Assembly: GCA_902803015.1 (NCBI GenBank) | Contig: CADCOL010000166.1 | Location: 1-26,674 of the forward strand | Length of the DNA: 26,674 bases | Origin: an uncultured Lachnospiraceae bacterium | GTDB taxonomy: Bacteria; Bacillota; Clostridia; Lachnospirales; Lachnospiraceae | Direction of reading: 5' to 3' | Shown here: positions 6,870 to 14,776 of the stretch, in pieces | How the letters are laid out: each line of letters begins with the position of its first letter | Position numbering within the stretch: position 1 is the stretch's first letter | Made by a program: the position numbers and the translations under genes | Notes under the pieces: generated by a model | What the model saw: only the letters and a program-made list of their open reading frames with translations | Databases searched by the model: none | Told to the model about the DNA's origin: nothing

Positions 6870-7769
6870 GTGAAGATTATTGATATTTTAAACAGAAAAA
6901 ACATGTCCCTGTCTTTCGAGGTGTTTCCTCCGAAGAAGGAATCCGGTTTTGAAACGGTAAAGGCAACCACCGAAGAAATTGCAGCCTGCAATCCGGCGTT
7001 TATGAGCGTTACCTACGGAGCGGGCGGCGGAACCAGCCGTTTTACGCTGGACATTGCCAAGGACATCGAAGATAAGTATCATGTGCCGACACTTGCACAT
7101 TTAACCTGCGTTTCTTCTTCCCGTGCAATGGTAAAAGAAAAAATCGAACAGATGCATGCGATGGGAATCGACAACATTATGGCGCTCCGCGGGGATTTGA
7201 CGCCCGAGCTTGAAAGCACGGACCGCAAAAACTGGGAATACCACTATGCGGTGGAACTCGTGCGGGAGATTAAGGAAAGCGGATATGATTTCTGCGTCGG
7301 TGCGGCCTGCTATCCCGAGGTACATCCGGAAAGCGCAAACCAGCGTGACGATATCAAATTCTTAAAAGAAAAAGTGGATGCCGGTGTGGATTTTCTGACC
7401 AGCCAGATGGTATTCGACAATAATCTTTTTTACAATTATCTGTATAAAATCCGTGAAGCGGGAATTACGGTACCCGTGCTGCCGGGTATCATGCCCATTA
7501 CCAATGCCAATCAGGTAGAGCGTGCCATCAAGCTTTCCGGTTCGTTCATGCCGCAGCGGTTTAAAGCAATCGTGGATTATTTCGGAAAGGATCCGGACGC
7601 CATGAAGCAGGCGGGAATCGCATATGCAACGGACCAGATTATCGATCTTTACGCAAACGGTGTTACCAATGTTCACGTATATTCGATGAACAAACCGGAT
7701 GTGGCAAAGGCAATCATGAACAATCTTTCCGACATTCTCTGGAAGGATTTCGGTGTAGAGGAATCATAA
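6870..7769 (+). CDS. metF: Methylenetetrahydrofolate reductase
   Basis: This 299-residue flavoenzyme reduces 5,10-methylene-THF to 5-methyl-THF, the methyl donor for MetH. The N-terminal SFEVFPPKKESG with the catalytic Glu, the TYGAGGGTSRFT loop near 49-60, the ALRGDL segment near 104-109 and the FLTSQMVFDNNLFYNY segment near 174-189 are all family hallmarks. A GGAAGGAG ribosome binding site sits 6 bases before the GTG start. Only 3 bases separate it from the zinc-operon lipoprotein upstream and 3 from the reactivation-domain gene downstream, so it appears to be inside one long operon. Length is normal. Confidence 0.95.
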   Translation: MKIIDILNRKNMSLSFEVFPPKKESGFETVKATTEEIAACNPAFMSVTYGAGGGTSRFTLDIAKDIEDKYHVPTLAHLTCVSSSRAMVKEKIEQMHAMGIDNIMALRGDLTPELESTDRKNWEYHYAVELVREIKESGYDFCVGAACYPEVHPESANQRDDIKFLKEKVDAGVDFLTSQMVFDNNLFYNYLYKIREAGITVPVLPGIMPITNANQVERAIKLSGSFMPQRFKAIVDYFGKDPDAMKQAGIAYATDQIIDLYANGVTNVHVYSMNKPDVAKAIMNNLSDILWKDFGVEES

Positions 7770-7772
7770 AGC

Positions 7773-8432
7773 ATGAAAGAATTCATGGAGCATCTGCGCT
7801 TGAAAGAAAGTGCGGAAATGTACCATGCGGTACCGGTATACAAAGAATACGCGGATGTCCCGTTCAATCTTTCGGAAGCGCTTCGCTATGCGGGCATGCC
7901 GGCTCATAATGCGCCGGAAATCGGGAAAGAGAGCGTGGAAGAGGCGCGGAAGCTGATTTCGAAAGATCTGGTATACAAGGTGGGTTATCTTTGCATCGAT
8001 CTTGAAAGGGATGAGGAAGGTTTTCCCATTCTGCCGATTACCCAGCATTCGGAAATGCTGAAGAAGAATCTGCGGGACTGTGACGGAGTGATTCTGTTTG
8101 CGGCAACCATCGGTTCCGGCATAGACCGGCATATTCGCAGATATGAAAGAAGCGAAGTGTCGAAAGCGGCGATTCTGCAGGGACTCGGAGCGGAAAGAGT
8201 GGAATCGCTTTGCAACCTTTTTAACGAAGAAGTAAAAAACGAGGCAGAGCAGAGGGGATTAAAAGCACATCCCCGGTATTCCCCCGGATTCGGAGATCTG
8301 CCGATTTGTGTGCAGAAAGAATTTCTGGATGCACTGGATGCAACAAGACGTATGGGAATTACGTTAAGCGAATCTTATCTGATGGCACCGTCGAAATCGG
8401 TAACGGCAATCATCGGACTGGAGCGCATTTAA
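7773..8432 (+). CDS. Stand-alone methionine synthase reactivation (activation) domain protein
   Basis: A 219-residue protein corresponding to the C-terminal AdoMet-binding reactivation domain of cobalamin-dependent methionine synthase, which restores oxidised cobalamin. The family signature near the C-terminus is clear: HPRYSPGFGDLPI around residues 168-180 and LMAPSKSVTAIIG around 203-215. The MetH encoded just downstream lacks this domain, so the two polypeptides together make up the full enzyme. Such splitting is known in Clostridia. It follows metF by 3 bases and precedes metH by 35 bases. An electron donor such as a flavodoxin is not encoded here. Confidence 0.9.
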   Translation: MKEFMEHLRLKESAEMYHAVPVYKEYADVPFNLSEALRYAGMPAHNAPEIGKESVEEARKLISKDLVYKVGYLCIDLERDEEGFPILPITQHSEMLKKNLRDCDGVILFAATIGSGIDRHIRRYERSEVSKAAILQGLGAERVESLCNLFNEEVKNEAEQRGLKAHPRYSPGFGDLPICVQKEFLDALDATRRMGITLSESYLMAPSKSVTAIIGLERI

Positions 8433-8467
8433 CGGGGATGTTACAGAGGGCAACGGAAGGAACTCGA

Positions 8468-10909
8468 ATGAATATTAAGGAATACATGAAAGACCATTTT
8501 CTTTTCCTGGACGGAGGAATGGGAACGCTTCTTCAGGAAGCGGGACTGAAACCCGGTGAGTTGCCGGAACGATGGAATGTATCCCATCCGGAAGAGATTA
8601 TCCGTATTCAGAAAGCTTATTATGATGCGGGAAGCAATGTTGTGCTGGCCAATACATTCGGTGCCAACAGCCTGAAGTTTGAGGAGCAGGAACTCGAAGC
8701 CCTGATTGCGGGAGCCTTTGACAATGCAAGGAAGGCGAAAGAGGAAAGCACTGGAACGCAGGAAAAATTCATTGCGCTCGATATCGGCCCCATCGGGAAA
8801 CTTTTAAAACCGTATGGGGATTACGAGTTTGAAGATGCGGTTTCGGTATATGCCAAAACGGTGCAGATCGGTGTGAAATGCGGTGCGGATCTGATTTTCA
8901 TCGAAACAATGAATGACAGCTACGATACGAAAGCAGCACTCCTTGCAGCGAAGGAAAATTCCGATCTCCCGGTATTTGTTTCGAATGCATACGGAAGTGA
9001 CGGAAAGCTGATGACGGGTGCTTCGCCTGCTGCCATGGTTGCGATGCTCGAAGGCATGCATGCAGATGCAATCGGTGCAAACTGTTCGCTCGGACCGAAG
9101 CAGCTGACCGGTGTCATGGAAGAGTATTTAAAATACGCGTCGGTTCCGGTTTTGTTAAAACCGAATGCAGGTCTTCCGAGAAGCGAAAACGGAAAGACCG
9201 TGTTTGATGTGGAACCCGAAGAATTCTCGGAAGAGGTAAAAGCTCTTTTGGAAAAAGGAGTGCGGATTGCGGGCGGATGCTGCGGTACCACACCGGATTT
9301 TATCCGGGCGGTTACCAAGAAGGCGGAAGCGTTAACGCCGGTTCCCGTTACAGACAAAAACCTTTCTCTGGTTTCATCCTACACGCATGCCGTGGAATTC
9401 GGAAAAGCGCCGATTCTGATCGGAGAACGCATCAATCCGACCGGAAAGAAACGCTTCCAGCAGGCGCTTCGCGAAAACGATATGGATTATATTCTCGGAG
9501 AAGGCTTAAAACAGCAGGATGCGGGTGTTCAGCTTCTTGACGTAAATGTGGGACTTCCGGAAATCGATGAACCTGCATTGCTGGAACGTGTTACGAAAGA
9601 ATTACAGGCGGTATCGGATTTGCCGCTCCAGATTGATACAACGGACCTTACGGCCATGGAAAAAGCACTTCGCTGCTATAACGGAAAGGCGATGGTCAAT
9701 TCCGTAAACGGTAAGGAAGAAGTGATGGAAGGCGTTTTCCCGCTTGTTGCCAAATACGGCGGATTCGTAGTTGCTTTAACGCTCGATGAGGGAGGAATCC
9801 CGGAGAGCGGAAGTAAACGTGTTGAGATAGCCGAAAAGATTATAGCGAAAGCGGCGGAGTACGGAATCGCAAAGAAGGATTTGATTTTCGATCCGCTTGC
9901 CATGACCATTTCCGCAGATACGAAGGCCGCATTGTCCACGATGGAAGCGGTACATACGATTCGTACCGGACTTAAGGTGAATACTTCCCTCGGTGTATCG
10001 AACGTATCCTTCGGATTGCCGAACCGTAACATCATTACATCCACCTTCTTTGCGCTCTGTCTGGAGGAAGGATTGTCCGCTGCCATCATGAACCCGTATT
10101 CGACGGAAATGATGAATGTGTATCATGCTTATAAAGCACTCCATAACATGGACGAAAACTGCATGTCCTATATTGAGTATACAGCCACGCTTCCTGCAGC
10201 GACAGTTTCCGCGACAACTGCAAATGCCGCAGGTGCATCGAATCCGGCCTCGTCAAACCGGGCTGCCGATTCAAAATATGCATCCCCGATGCAGGAAGCA
10301 ATTATCCGCGGTCTGAAGGATAAGACGGCGGGACTGACCAAAGAACTCCTGAAAGAAAAAGAGCCGCTTGCAATTATCCAGACGGAAGTCATTCCGGCTC
10401 TTAACATTGTCGGTGAGGATTTTGAGAAAAAGAAAGTCTACCTTCCGCAACTTTTGATGGCGGCGGATGCGGCAAAAGCGGCGTTTGAAGAAGTAAAGGT
10501 TCATATGGCCAAAACGGAGGACGCGTCAAAACCGGCCGGCTGTCCGTTCGTAATTGCAACGGTACACGGAGACATACACGACATCGGAAAGAATATCGTG
10601 AAGCTGATTCTGGAAAACTACGGTTTCGCGGTCAGCGATCTTGGTAAGGACGTGCCGCCGCAGGTGATTGTGGATGAGACCATTCGCCTGCATTCTCCGC
10701 TGGTGGGACTGAGTGCGTTGATGACAACCACGGTTCCCGCAATGGAAGAGACAATTAAACTGCTTCGGGAGCAGGCACCGTGGACAAAGGTCTGTGTGGG
10801 CGGTGCCGTTCTGACACAGGAATATGCGGATCAGATCGGTGCGGACCGGTACTGCAGGGATGCCATGGAAACCGTGCGCTACGCACAGGAAATCGAAGCA
10901 ACACTGTAG
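8468..10909 (+). CDS. metH: Cobalamin-dependent methionine synthase lacking the reactivation domain
   Basis: From the ATG at 8468 (GGAAGG 7 bases upstream) this is an 813-residue MetH that moves a methyl group from methyl-THF to homocysteine via cobalamin. The homocysteine domain (about 1-300) opens with FLDGGMGTLLQE and carries the zinc ligands Cys206 (GANCSLGP) and Cys271-Cys272 (GGCCGT). The pterin domain (about 310-590) has IGERINPTGKK. An Ala/Ser/Thr-rich linker near 570-610 precedes the cap domain. The B12 domain (about 690-813) has D702-x-H704-x-x-G, with His704 the axial cobalt ligand. The reactivation module is the separate upstream gene. A longer reading starting at 8306 would overlap that gene heavily and is rejected; ATG 8438 is a weaker alternative. 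Confidence 0.95.
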   Translation: MNIKEYMKDHFLFLDGGMGTLLQEAGLKPGELPERWNVSHPEEIIRIQKAYYDAGSNVVLANTFGANSLKFEEQELEALIAGAFDNARKAKEESTGTQEKFIALDIGPIGKLLKPYGDYEFEDAVSVYAKTVQIGVKCGADLIFIETMNDSYDTKAALLAAKENSDLPVFVSNAYGSDGKLMTGASPAAMVAMLEGMHADAIGANCSLGPKQLTGVMEEYLKYASVPVLLKPNAGLPRSENGKTVFDVEPEEFSEEVKALLEKGVRIAGGCCGTTPDFIRAVTKKAEALTPVPVTDKNLSLVSSYTHAVEFGKAPILIGERINPTGKKRFQQALRENDMDYILGEGLKQQDAGVQLLDVNVGLPEIDEPALLERVTKELQAVSDLPLQIDTTDLTAMEKALRCYNGKAMVNSVNGKEEVMEGVFPLVAKYGGFVVALTLDEGGIPESGSKRVEIAEKIIAKAAEYGIAKKDLIFDPLAMTISADTKAALSTMEAVHTIRTGLKVNTSLGVSNVSFGLPNRNIITSTFFALCLEEGLSAAIMNPYSTEMMNVYHAYKALHNMDENCMSYIEYTATLPAATVSATTANAAGASNPASSNRAADSKYASPMQEAIIRGLKDKTAGLTKELLKEKEPLAIIQTEVIPALNIVGEDFEKKKVYLPQLLMAADAAKAAFEEVKVHMAKTEDASKPAGCPFVIATVHGDIHDIGKNIVKLILENYGFAVSDLGKDVPPQVIVDETIRLHSPLVGLSALMTTTVPAMEETIKLLREQAPWTKVCVGGAVLTQEYADQIGADRYCRDAMETVRYAQEIEATL

Positions 10910-10975
10910 TCCGGAAACAGAATAATAAACGGAAACCCAGTAAAAGACGGATAAAGAAAATAAGGAGATTTATAC

Positions 10976-11233
10976 ATGAGAGAAGTAAATTATAAACCCA
11001 GGGGAGTTTGCGCAGTGCTTATTCACTACGAGTTGGACGATGACGGAAAGATGCACAACTTGAGTTTTGTGGGCGGCTGCAATGGAAACTTAAAGGCCAT
11101 CGGCCGCCTTCTGGAAGGAAAGGATGCGAAAGAAGCAGCGGATATCCTGCGCGGAAACGACTGCGGCGGAAGAGGAACATCCTGTGCCGACCAGCTTGCA
11201 AAATCGATTGACGAGGCACTTGCAGAAGCATAA
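10976..11233 (+). CDS. TSCPD-domain protein (TIGR03905-like)
   Basis: An 85-residue protein that is essentially one TSCPD domain. Characteristic segments are GVCAVLIHYELDDDG near residues 11-25, FVGGCNGNLKAIGRL near 31-45 and the final CGGRGTSCADQLAKSI. The domain also occurs at the C-terminus of some vitamin B12-dependent ribonucleotide reductases, and the cysteines suggest redox or metal binding, but the stand-alone form has no established function. AAGGAG lies 8 bases upstream of the ATG. It is the last gene of the run that starts at the zinc promoter, 66 bases after metH, and precedes a strong promoter. Family assignment is confident; role is not. Confidence 0.85.
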   Translation: MREVNYKPRGVCAVLIHYELDDDGKMHNLSFVGGCNGNLKAIGRLLEGKDAKEAADILRGNDCGGRGTSCADQLAKSIDEALAEA

Positions 11234-11305
11234 AAAACGCACTGCAAAGAAGAAAAATTCCTTAGAAAATCGCACAAAAAAATTCAAAAAAGCCGGCAAT
11301 TATTA

Positions 11306-11347
11306 GCAATTAAACCAATTGCAATCGGACGTATTAGTAAATATAAT
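11306..11347 (+). promoter_or_regulatory. Strong promoter with GCAATT inverted repeat, upstream of the SCP2 gene
   Basis: TTGCAA (11319-11324) and TATAAT (11342-11347) are spaced by 17 bases. The inverted repeat GCAATT-AAACC-AATTGC (11306-11322) overlaps the -35 box, and a further direct GCAATT copy lies 10 bases upstream at 11296. This suggests an operator on a strong promoter. The binding protein is unknown. Confidence 0.65.
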
Positions 11348-11405
11348 AGCATTTGTTGATTCATAAACAGTTGGTTTTGAATTGTGATTTTAGGAGGAAT
11401 TGAAA

Positions 11406-11867
11406 ATGACTTACGAAGAATTAGTAAAACTTGCAAAGAAGACCTATGAGAAGGCAGATGCTTCCGCAGTTAAGGATCACGTTGCAATCCAGTTCAACGT
11501 AACCGGTGAGGCAGAAGGCGCATTCTACCTGGAAGTTAAGGACGGAAAGGTTTCCGTTGAACCTTACGAGTACTATGACAGAGATGTAATTGTTACCGCT
11601 GAAGATACCGTACTTGCTGACATTGCAAACGGAAAGCTTGGTCTGGAAGCTGCTTATCTTACCGGAAAGGTAAAGGCAGAAGGTAACTTAAAGAAAGCTC
11701 TTCTCTTAAAGGATTTAAAGGCTGCAGCAAAGAAAGCAGCTGCAAAGAAGGCTCCTGCAAAGGCAGAGGCTCCCAAGGCTGAAGCAAAGAAAGCTCCTGC
11801 AAAGAAAGCTCCCGCTAAGAAGGCTCCTGCAAAGAAAGCTCCCGCTAAGAAGGAAGAGAACAAGTAA
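11406..11867 (+). CDS. SCP2-like lipid-binding domain with histone-H1-like basic tail
   Basis: A 153-residue protein with two parts. Residues 1-104 look like a small SCP2 (sterol carrier protein 2-type) domain: VAIQFNVTGEAEGAFYLEV, then a strand pair leading to ILADIANG-type residues (ADTVLADIANGKL) and AYLTGKVKAEGNL, the usual hydrophobic cavity lid. Residues 105-153 are almost only Lys, Ala, Pro and Glu in repeats of AKKAPAKK, like the tails of histone H1 and bacterial H1-like proteins. AGGAGG lies 8 bases before the ATG at 11406; the in-frame TTG at 11400 is inside that spacing and is rejected. Strong promoter, strong ribosome site, codon choice like the HU gene (AAG, GCT, GCA) and its own terminator suggest high expression as a single gene. 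Binding of DNA, RNA or membranes by the tail is inferred. Confidence 0.8.
   Translation: MTYEELVKLAKKTYEKADASAVKDHVAIQFNVTGEAEGAFYLEVKDGKVSVEPYEYYDRDVIVTAEDTVLADIANGKLGLEAAYLTGKVKAEGNLKKALLLKDLKAAAKKAAAKKAPAKAEAPKAEAKKAPAKKAPAKKAPAKKAPAKKEENK
11793..11852 (+). repeat. Two exact 30-bp tandem copies encoding APAKKAPAKK
   Basis: Positions 11793-11822 and 11823-11852 are identical over all 30 bases, each starting GCTCCTGCAAAG and ending CGCTAAGAAG. They encode the basic tail repeats and are preceded by degenerate copies. An exact nucleotide repeat indicates recent slippage-type expansion. Confidence 0.9.
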
Positions 11868-11895
11868 TTCATTCGATAAGCTTTTAAAAGATATG

Positions 11896-11928
11896 CGGCA
11901 AAGACAGAAATGTCTTTGCCGTTTTTTT
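11896..11928 (+). terminator. Rho-independent terminator of the SCP2 gene
   Basis: A perfect 11-bp stem CGGCAAAGACA / TGTCTTTGCCG with a GAAA tetraloop is followed by seven T residues. Confidence 0.95.
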
Positions 11929-11981
11929 GTTGCATATTTTTATAAAAATCCGCAGAAAAATAGCATTTCTTGTATGGACTG

Positions 11982-11990
11982 TGATATAAT
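11982..11990 (+). promoter_or_regulatory. Extended -10 promoter for the chemotaxis receptor gene
   Basis: TGA-TATAAT is a perfect extended -10 hexamer 70 bases before the receptor start codon. No good -35 box and no flagellar sigma-28 consensus (TAAA..GCCGATAA) is seen. Confidence 0.55.
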
Positions 11991-12059
11991 TCAACTATAT
12001 ATGGCATTTTGTCGGTTTTTTTCGAAACACCCCGCAGCGGGCTAAGAGGAAACAATCAT

Positions 12060-13736
12060 ATGAAAAAATCAAATTTCACTTTACTGAAGATGCTTTTGAT
12101 GTTCGGCCTGATTCCTTTGGGCTGCGCCCTTGTGGCATTTTTCATCCTGACATATATAAACGTAACCAAACTGATGCACACCAATACCAGAGCGGAATTG
12201 GAACTGTGTAACGTGGAATTCAATCATTATGTTGTGGAAGCATTCGGAGACGATATGGATTCCGACAGGTGGAAGAGCGCAAAGAACTACAGCTTTGTGG
12301 ACAGTTTCCTGGGCGACGGCATTGTTATGACGGTATATAAAATGGATACCGCCGTATTATCCTCCGCAAGGGATGAGAAAGGAAACCGAATTGAAGGACA
12401 GAAGGCTCCGAACGAAATCGTTTCGGAAGTTCTGCGCGGCACCAAGCATTATACGACCGACAAGGTACAACTCGGAGAAGAGATGTATTACGCGGATTAT
12501 CTGCCGATTAAGAACAACTCCGGCGACTACGTGGGCATGACTATGATCGGTAAGAATGTCGAAGTCGTAAGAAACCGTATCTGGATGGTTGCATTACGCG
12601 TATTTGCAGCAGGCGTGATTCTTCTTATGATTTTTTCCGTGGTTATTATATTTGTGGCTGGAATCGTCAGAAAACCTTTCTTGGAAATTGCACGTGCATT
12701 GGAAATCTGTGCGGACGGACATGTCAGTGAATCCTTCCAGATTCGCAGTATCGTGAAAGAGAACAATAAAATGATTTACTCCCTCGGACAGTTTCAGGAA
12801 AGCCTGAACGGAACCGTGGAAGAGGTAAAGAATGCAACCGGTATCATCGGAGAGAATGTACATTCCATCAACAGTCTTTCCGAAGATACGCAGAATTCCG
12901 CAAATCATATTTCCTCCGCGGTCGAAGAACTGGCCCAGGGAGCACAGAGTATGGCGGAAAGCGTACAGGATGTAAACATTAAAGTATCCGACATGGGAGA
13001 CCGTGTTGCGGATATTGAAGGAAACGTAAAACGCCTTTCCGAATCGGCGGATGAGATGCATCATATCAATCGAAACGCATCCGACAGTATGGGACAGGTT
13101 CTTACCTCCTTCCATGATACGATCGATGCGGTAAACAGCATTACCGAACAGATTCTTCGTACAAACGATTCCATCGAGAAAGTAAATGAGGCTGTTGAGC
13201 TGATTATCAGTATCGCGAGCCAGACCAAGCTGCTTTCCCTGAACGCTTCCATTGAAGCGGCCAGAGCCGGTGAATCCGGAAAAGGTTTCGCGGTTGTTGC
13301 AAAGAGTATCGGCGAACTTTCGCTGAAATCCAATGAAGGTGCGACCAGTATTCAGCAAATTGCAAAAGAGGTTTTGATTAACTCCGAGGAAAGCGTAAAG
13401 CTGGCCAAGAATATCAGGGATGTCATTGAAGCGAGTCAGATGGATATCGAAAAGACCAGTAAGGAATTCGAATCTCTGAATCTTGCGATTGAAGCAAATC
13501 TTCGCGTAATCGAAGAAGTAAAAGAGAATACAAAGAAACTTTCACAGATTAAGGAATCCATCGTTTCCAACGTAAGCGATTTGTCCGCAATCTCCGAGGA
13601 GAATGCGGCATCTTCCGAAGAAGTCAGCGCATCCATCGAATCCGTTTCGGAGAATGTAACGGAAATCAACAACCAGATGTCCCAGATGGAAGCATTAAGC
13701 GAACATCTTACCGAGACGGTATCCTTCTTCAGTTAA
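12060..13736 (+). CDS. Methyl-accepting chemotaxis protein, Cache-type sensor
   Basis: A 558-residue transmembrane receptor that signals to CheA/CheW. Transmembrane segment 1 is at about residues 9-32, then an extracellular region of about 140 residues whose end ([22 protein letters not shown]) is typical of a single Cache domain, then transmembrane segment 2 at about 176-204. The cytoplasmic coiled coil contains the highly conserved tip [20 protein letters not shown] near 386-405, followed by [22 protein letters not shown] domain is poorly recognisable. There is no C-terminal pentapeptide tether. GAGGAAA precedes the ATG at 12060; a longer reading from TTG 12009 is unsupported. The ligand is unknown. 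No other chemotaxis genes are nearby, so this is an orphan receptor. Confidence 0.93.
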   Translation: MKKSNFTLLKMLLMFGLIPLGCALVAFFILTYINVTKLMHTNTRAELELCNVEFNHYVVEAFGDDMDSDRWKSAKNYSFVDSFLGDGIVMTVYKMDTAVLSSARDEKGNRIEGQKAPNEIVSEVLRGTKHYTTDKVQLGEEMYYADYLPIKNNSGDYVGMTMIGKNVEVVRNRIWMVALRVFAAGVILLMIFSVVIIFVAGIVRKPFLEIARALEICADGHVSESFQIRSIVKENNKMIYSLGQFQESLNGTVEEVKNATGIIGENVHSINSLSEDTQNSANHISSAVEELAQGAQSMAESVQDVNIKVSDMGDRVADIEGNVKRLSESADEMHHINRNASDSMGQVLTSFHDTIDAVNSITEQILRTNDSIEKVNEAVELIISIASQTKLLSLNASIEAARAGESGKGFAVVAKSIGELSLKSNEGATSIQQIAKEVLINSEESVKLAKNIRDVIEASQMDIEKTSKEFESLNLAIEANLRVIEEVKENTKKLSQIKESIVSNVSDLSAISEENAASSEEVSASIESVSENVTEINNQMSQMEALSEHLTETVSFFS

Positions 13737-13779
13737 AAATGAATCAAAAGATAAATGCATCATCGAAAGGAGAATTCAA

Positions 13780-14046
13780 ATGGCACAATCCATCGAGTAT
13801 CGTTATGATACACAGTTATTGATTGAAAGAACCGACAAGGATCTGGATGAAGACGAAATCAATGATTACATCACGGATAATTTCGTGGGAGATTGTCTTC
13901 TTGCTGTCGGAGACGAGGAACTGATTAAGATTCATTATCATACCAACGAACCCTGGAAAGTTCTGGAATACTGCTCCACGCTCGGAGAAATCTACGACAT
14001 CGTTGTGGAAGACATGGATCGTCAGGCAAGAGGTCTGAAGGGTTAA
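13780..14046 (+). CDS. Stand-alone DAK/FakA-like domain protein
   Basis: An 88-residue protein resembling one segment of the DegV-like part of FakA/DAK2-type kinases, in which a strand, an acidic helix and a loop are followed by a histidine pair. The matching pieces are EYRYDTQLLIER near residues 5-16, LLAVGDEELIKIHYHTNEP near 41-59, and the closing GEIYDIVVEDMDRQ. FakA phosphorylates fatty acids bound to FakB proteins, but this protein has none of the ATP-binding (DAK2) domain and cannot be a kinase alone. AAAGGAGA lies 7 bases upstream of the ATG. It is 43 bases after the chemotaxis receptor and 25 before thiN. It may be a relic or an adaptor; annotation pipelines may call it a kinase, which I would not support. 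Confidence 0.8.
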   Translation: MAQSIEYRYDTQLLIERTDKDLDEDEINDYITDNFVGDCLLAVGDEELIKIHYHTNEPWKVLEYCSTLGEIYDIVVEDMDRQARGLKG

Positions 14047-14071
14047 GAAAGAGTCCGATTTAGAGGAAATC

Positions 14072-14776
14072 ATGTCAGAGAAAGAAAGTATCGGTATCCT
14101 GGTGGGGGCAGCCCCGCTGGGAGCCGAGAAGCAATACATCGAAACATTGTTAAACCGTGAAGATGCGGTGAGTGTGGCGGCGGACGGCGGCCTTTCTTTT
14201 TTTGCGGATATTCGAAAATGCCCGGATGCGTGGTTCGGGGACGGGGATTCACTCGGGGAAGAAGCTTTAAGAAAAGCCGGGGATGTTTTTCCGGATCTTT
14301 TGCTTTCGCCCTGCCCGAAGGAAAAGGATGATACGGATCTTCGCCTGGCGATGCTGCATTTTAAAGCACTCGGAATCCGGGAGATTCTGATATTCGGAGG
14401 ACTTGGTGGGGACCGCCCGGATCATACCATTGCCAATATTCAGCTGCTTCACGAATTTGCAGAAGAAGGAATCCGCGTATTTTTGGTTTCCGAAAAAGAA
14501 TACCTTTACGTACTGACCAAAGGAGAGAAGGCCCGGTATAAAGAAGAAACGGAGGGCATCCTTTCCGTATTCTCGTTAACGGATGAGTGTACGCTTGCCA
14601 TTCGTGACTTAAAATATGAGTTTGAAGGTGTAATCAACAACCGCAGGGTTTTTACGGTCAGCAATGAATTCAACAAAAAAGGCGGTACCGTCGAAATTTT
14701 CGAAGGCACCGCATTGATTGTCCGGCCGGTTTCTTTTGAAACCGACAGGGAGCATTTTTCAATCGGATTATTTTAA
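14072..14776 (+). CDS. thiN: Thiamine pyrophosphokinase
   Basis: This 234-residue enzyme makes thiamine pyrophosphate from thiamine and ATP. Family motifs are AADGG near residues 36-40, the acidic GDGDSLGEE near 55-63, KEKDDTDLRLAM near 83-94 that binds Mg-ATP, and GGLGGDRPDHTIANIQLL near 109-126. The C-terminal thiamine-binding domain has the expected FTVSNEFNKKGGTVEI segment. A GAGGAA ribosome binding site precedes the ATG. Its end overlaps the end of the convergent pyridoxamine kinase gene by 9 bases. The nearby rpe/rsgA cluster seen with thiN in many Firmicutes is not in this window. Both this gene and its convergent neighbour make cofactors by phosphorylating vitamins. Confidence 0.93.
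   Translation: MSEKESIGILVGAAPLGAEKQYIETLLNREDAVSVAADGGLSFFADIRKCPDAWFGDGDSLGEEALRKAGDVFPDLLLSPCPKEKDDTDLRLAMLHFKALGIREILIFGGLGGDRPDHTIANIQLLHEFAEEGIRVFLVSEKEYLYVLTKGEKARYKEETEGILSVFSLTDECTLAIRDLKYEFEGVINNRRVFTVSNEFNKKGGTVEIFEGTALIVRPVSFETDREHFSIGLF

Noticed and set aside
8306-8467. Upstream extension of metH
   Set aside because: It overlaps the end of the reactivation-domain gene by more than 120 bases and adds unrelated residues; ATG 8468 has GGAAGG 7 bases upstream.
11721-11855. CRISPR-like or variable repeat array
   Set aside because: The repeats are in frame, lack unique spacers and encode a continuous Lys/Ala/Pro tail.
12009-12059. TTG start for the chemotaxis receptor
   Set aside because: No ribosome site; the first membrane segment and a GAGGAAA site support ATG 12060.
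12594-13358. 254-residue minus-strand reading frame
   Set aside because: It is antisense to the chemotaxis receptor, whose conserved signalling tip is on the plus strand; no supporting signal was seen.
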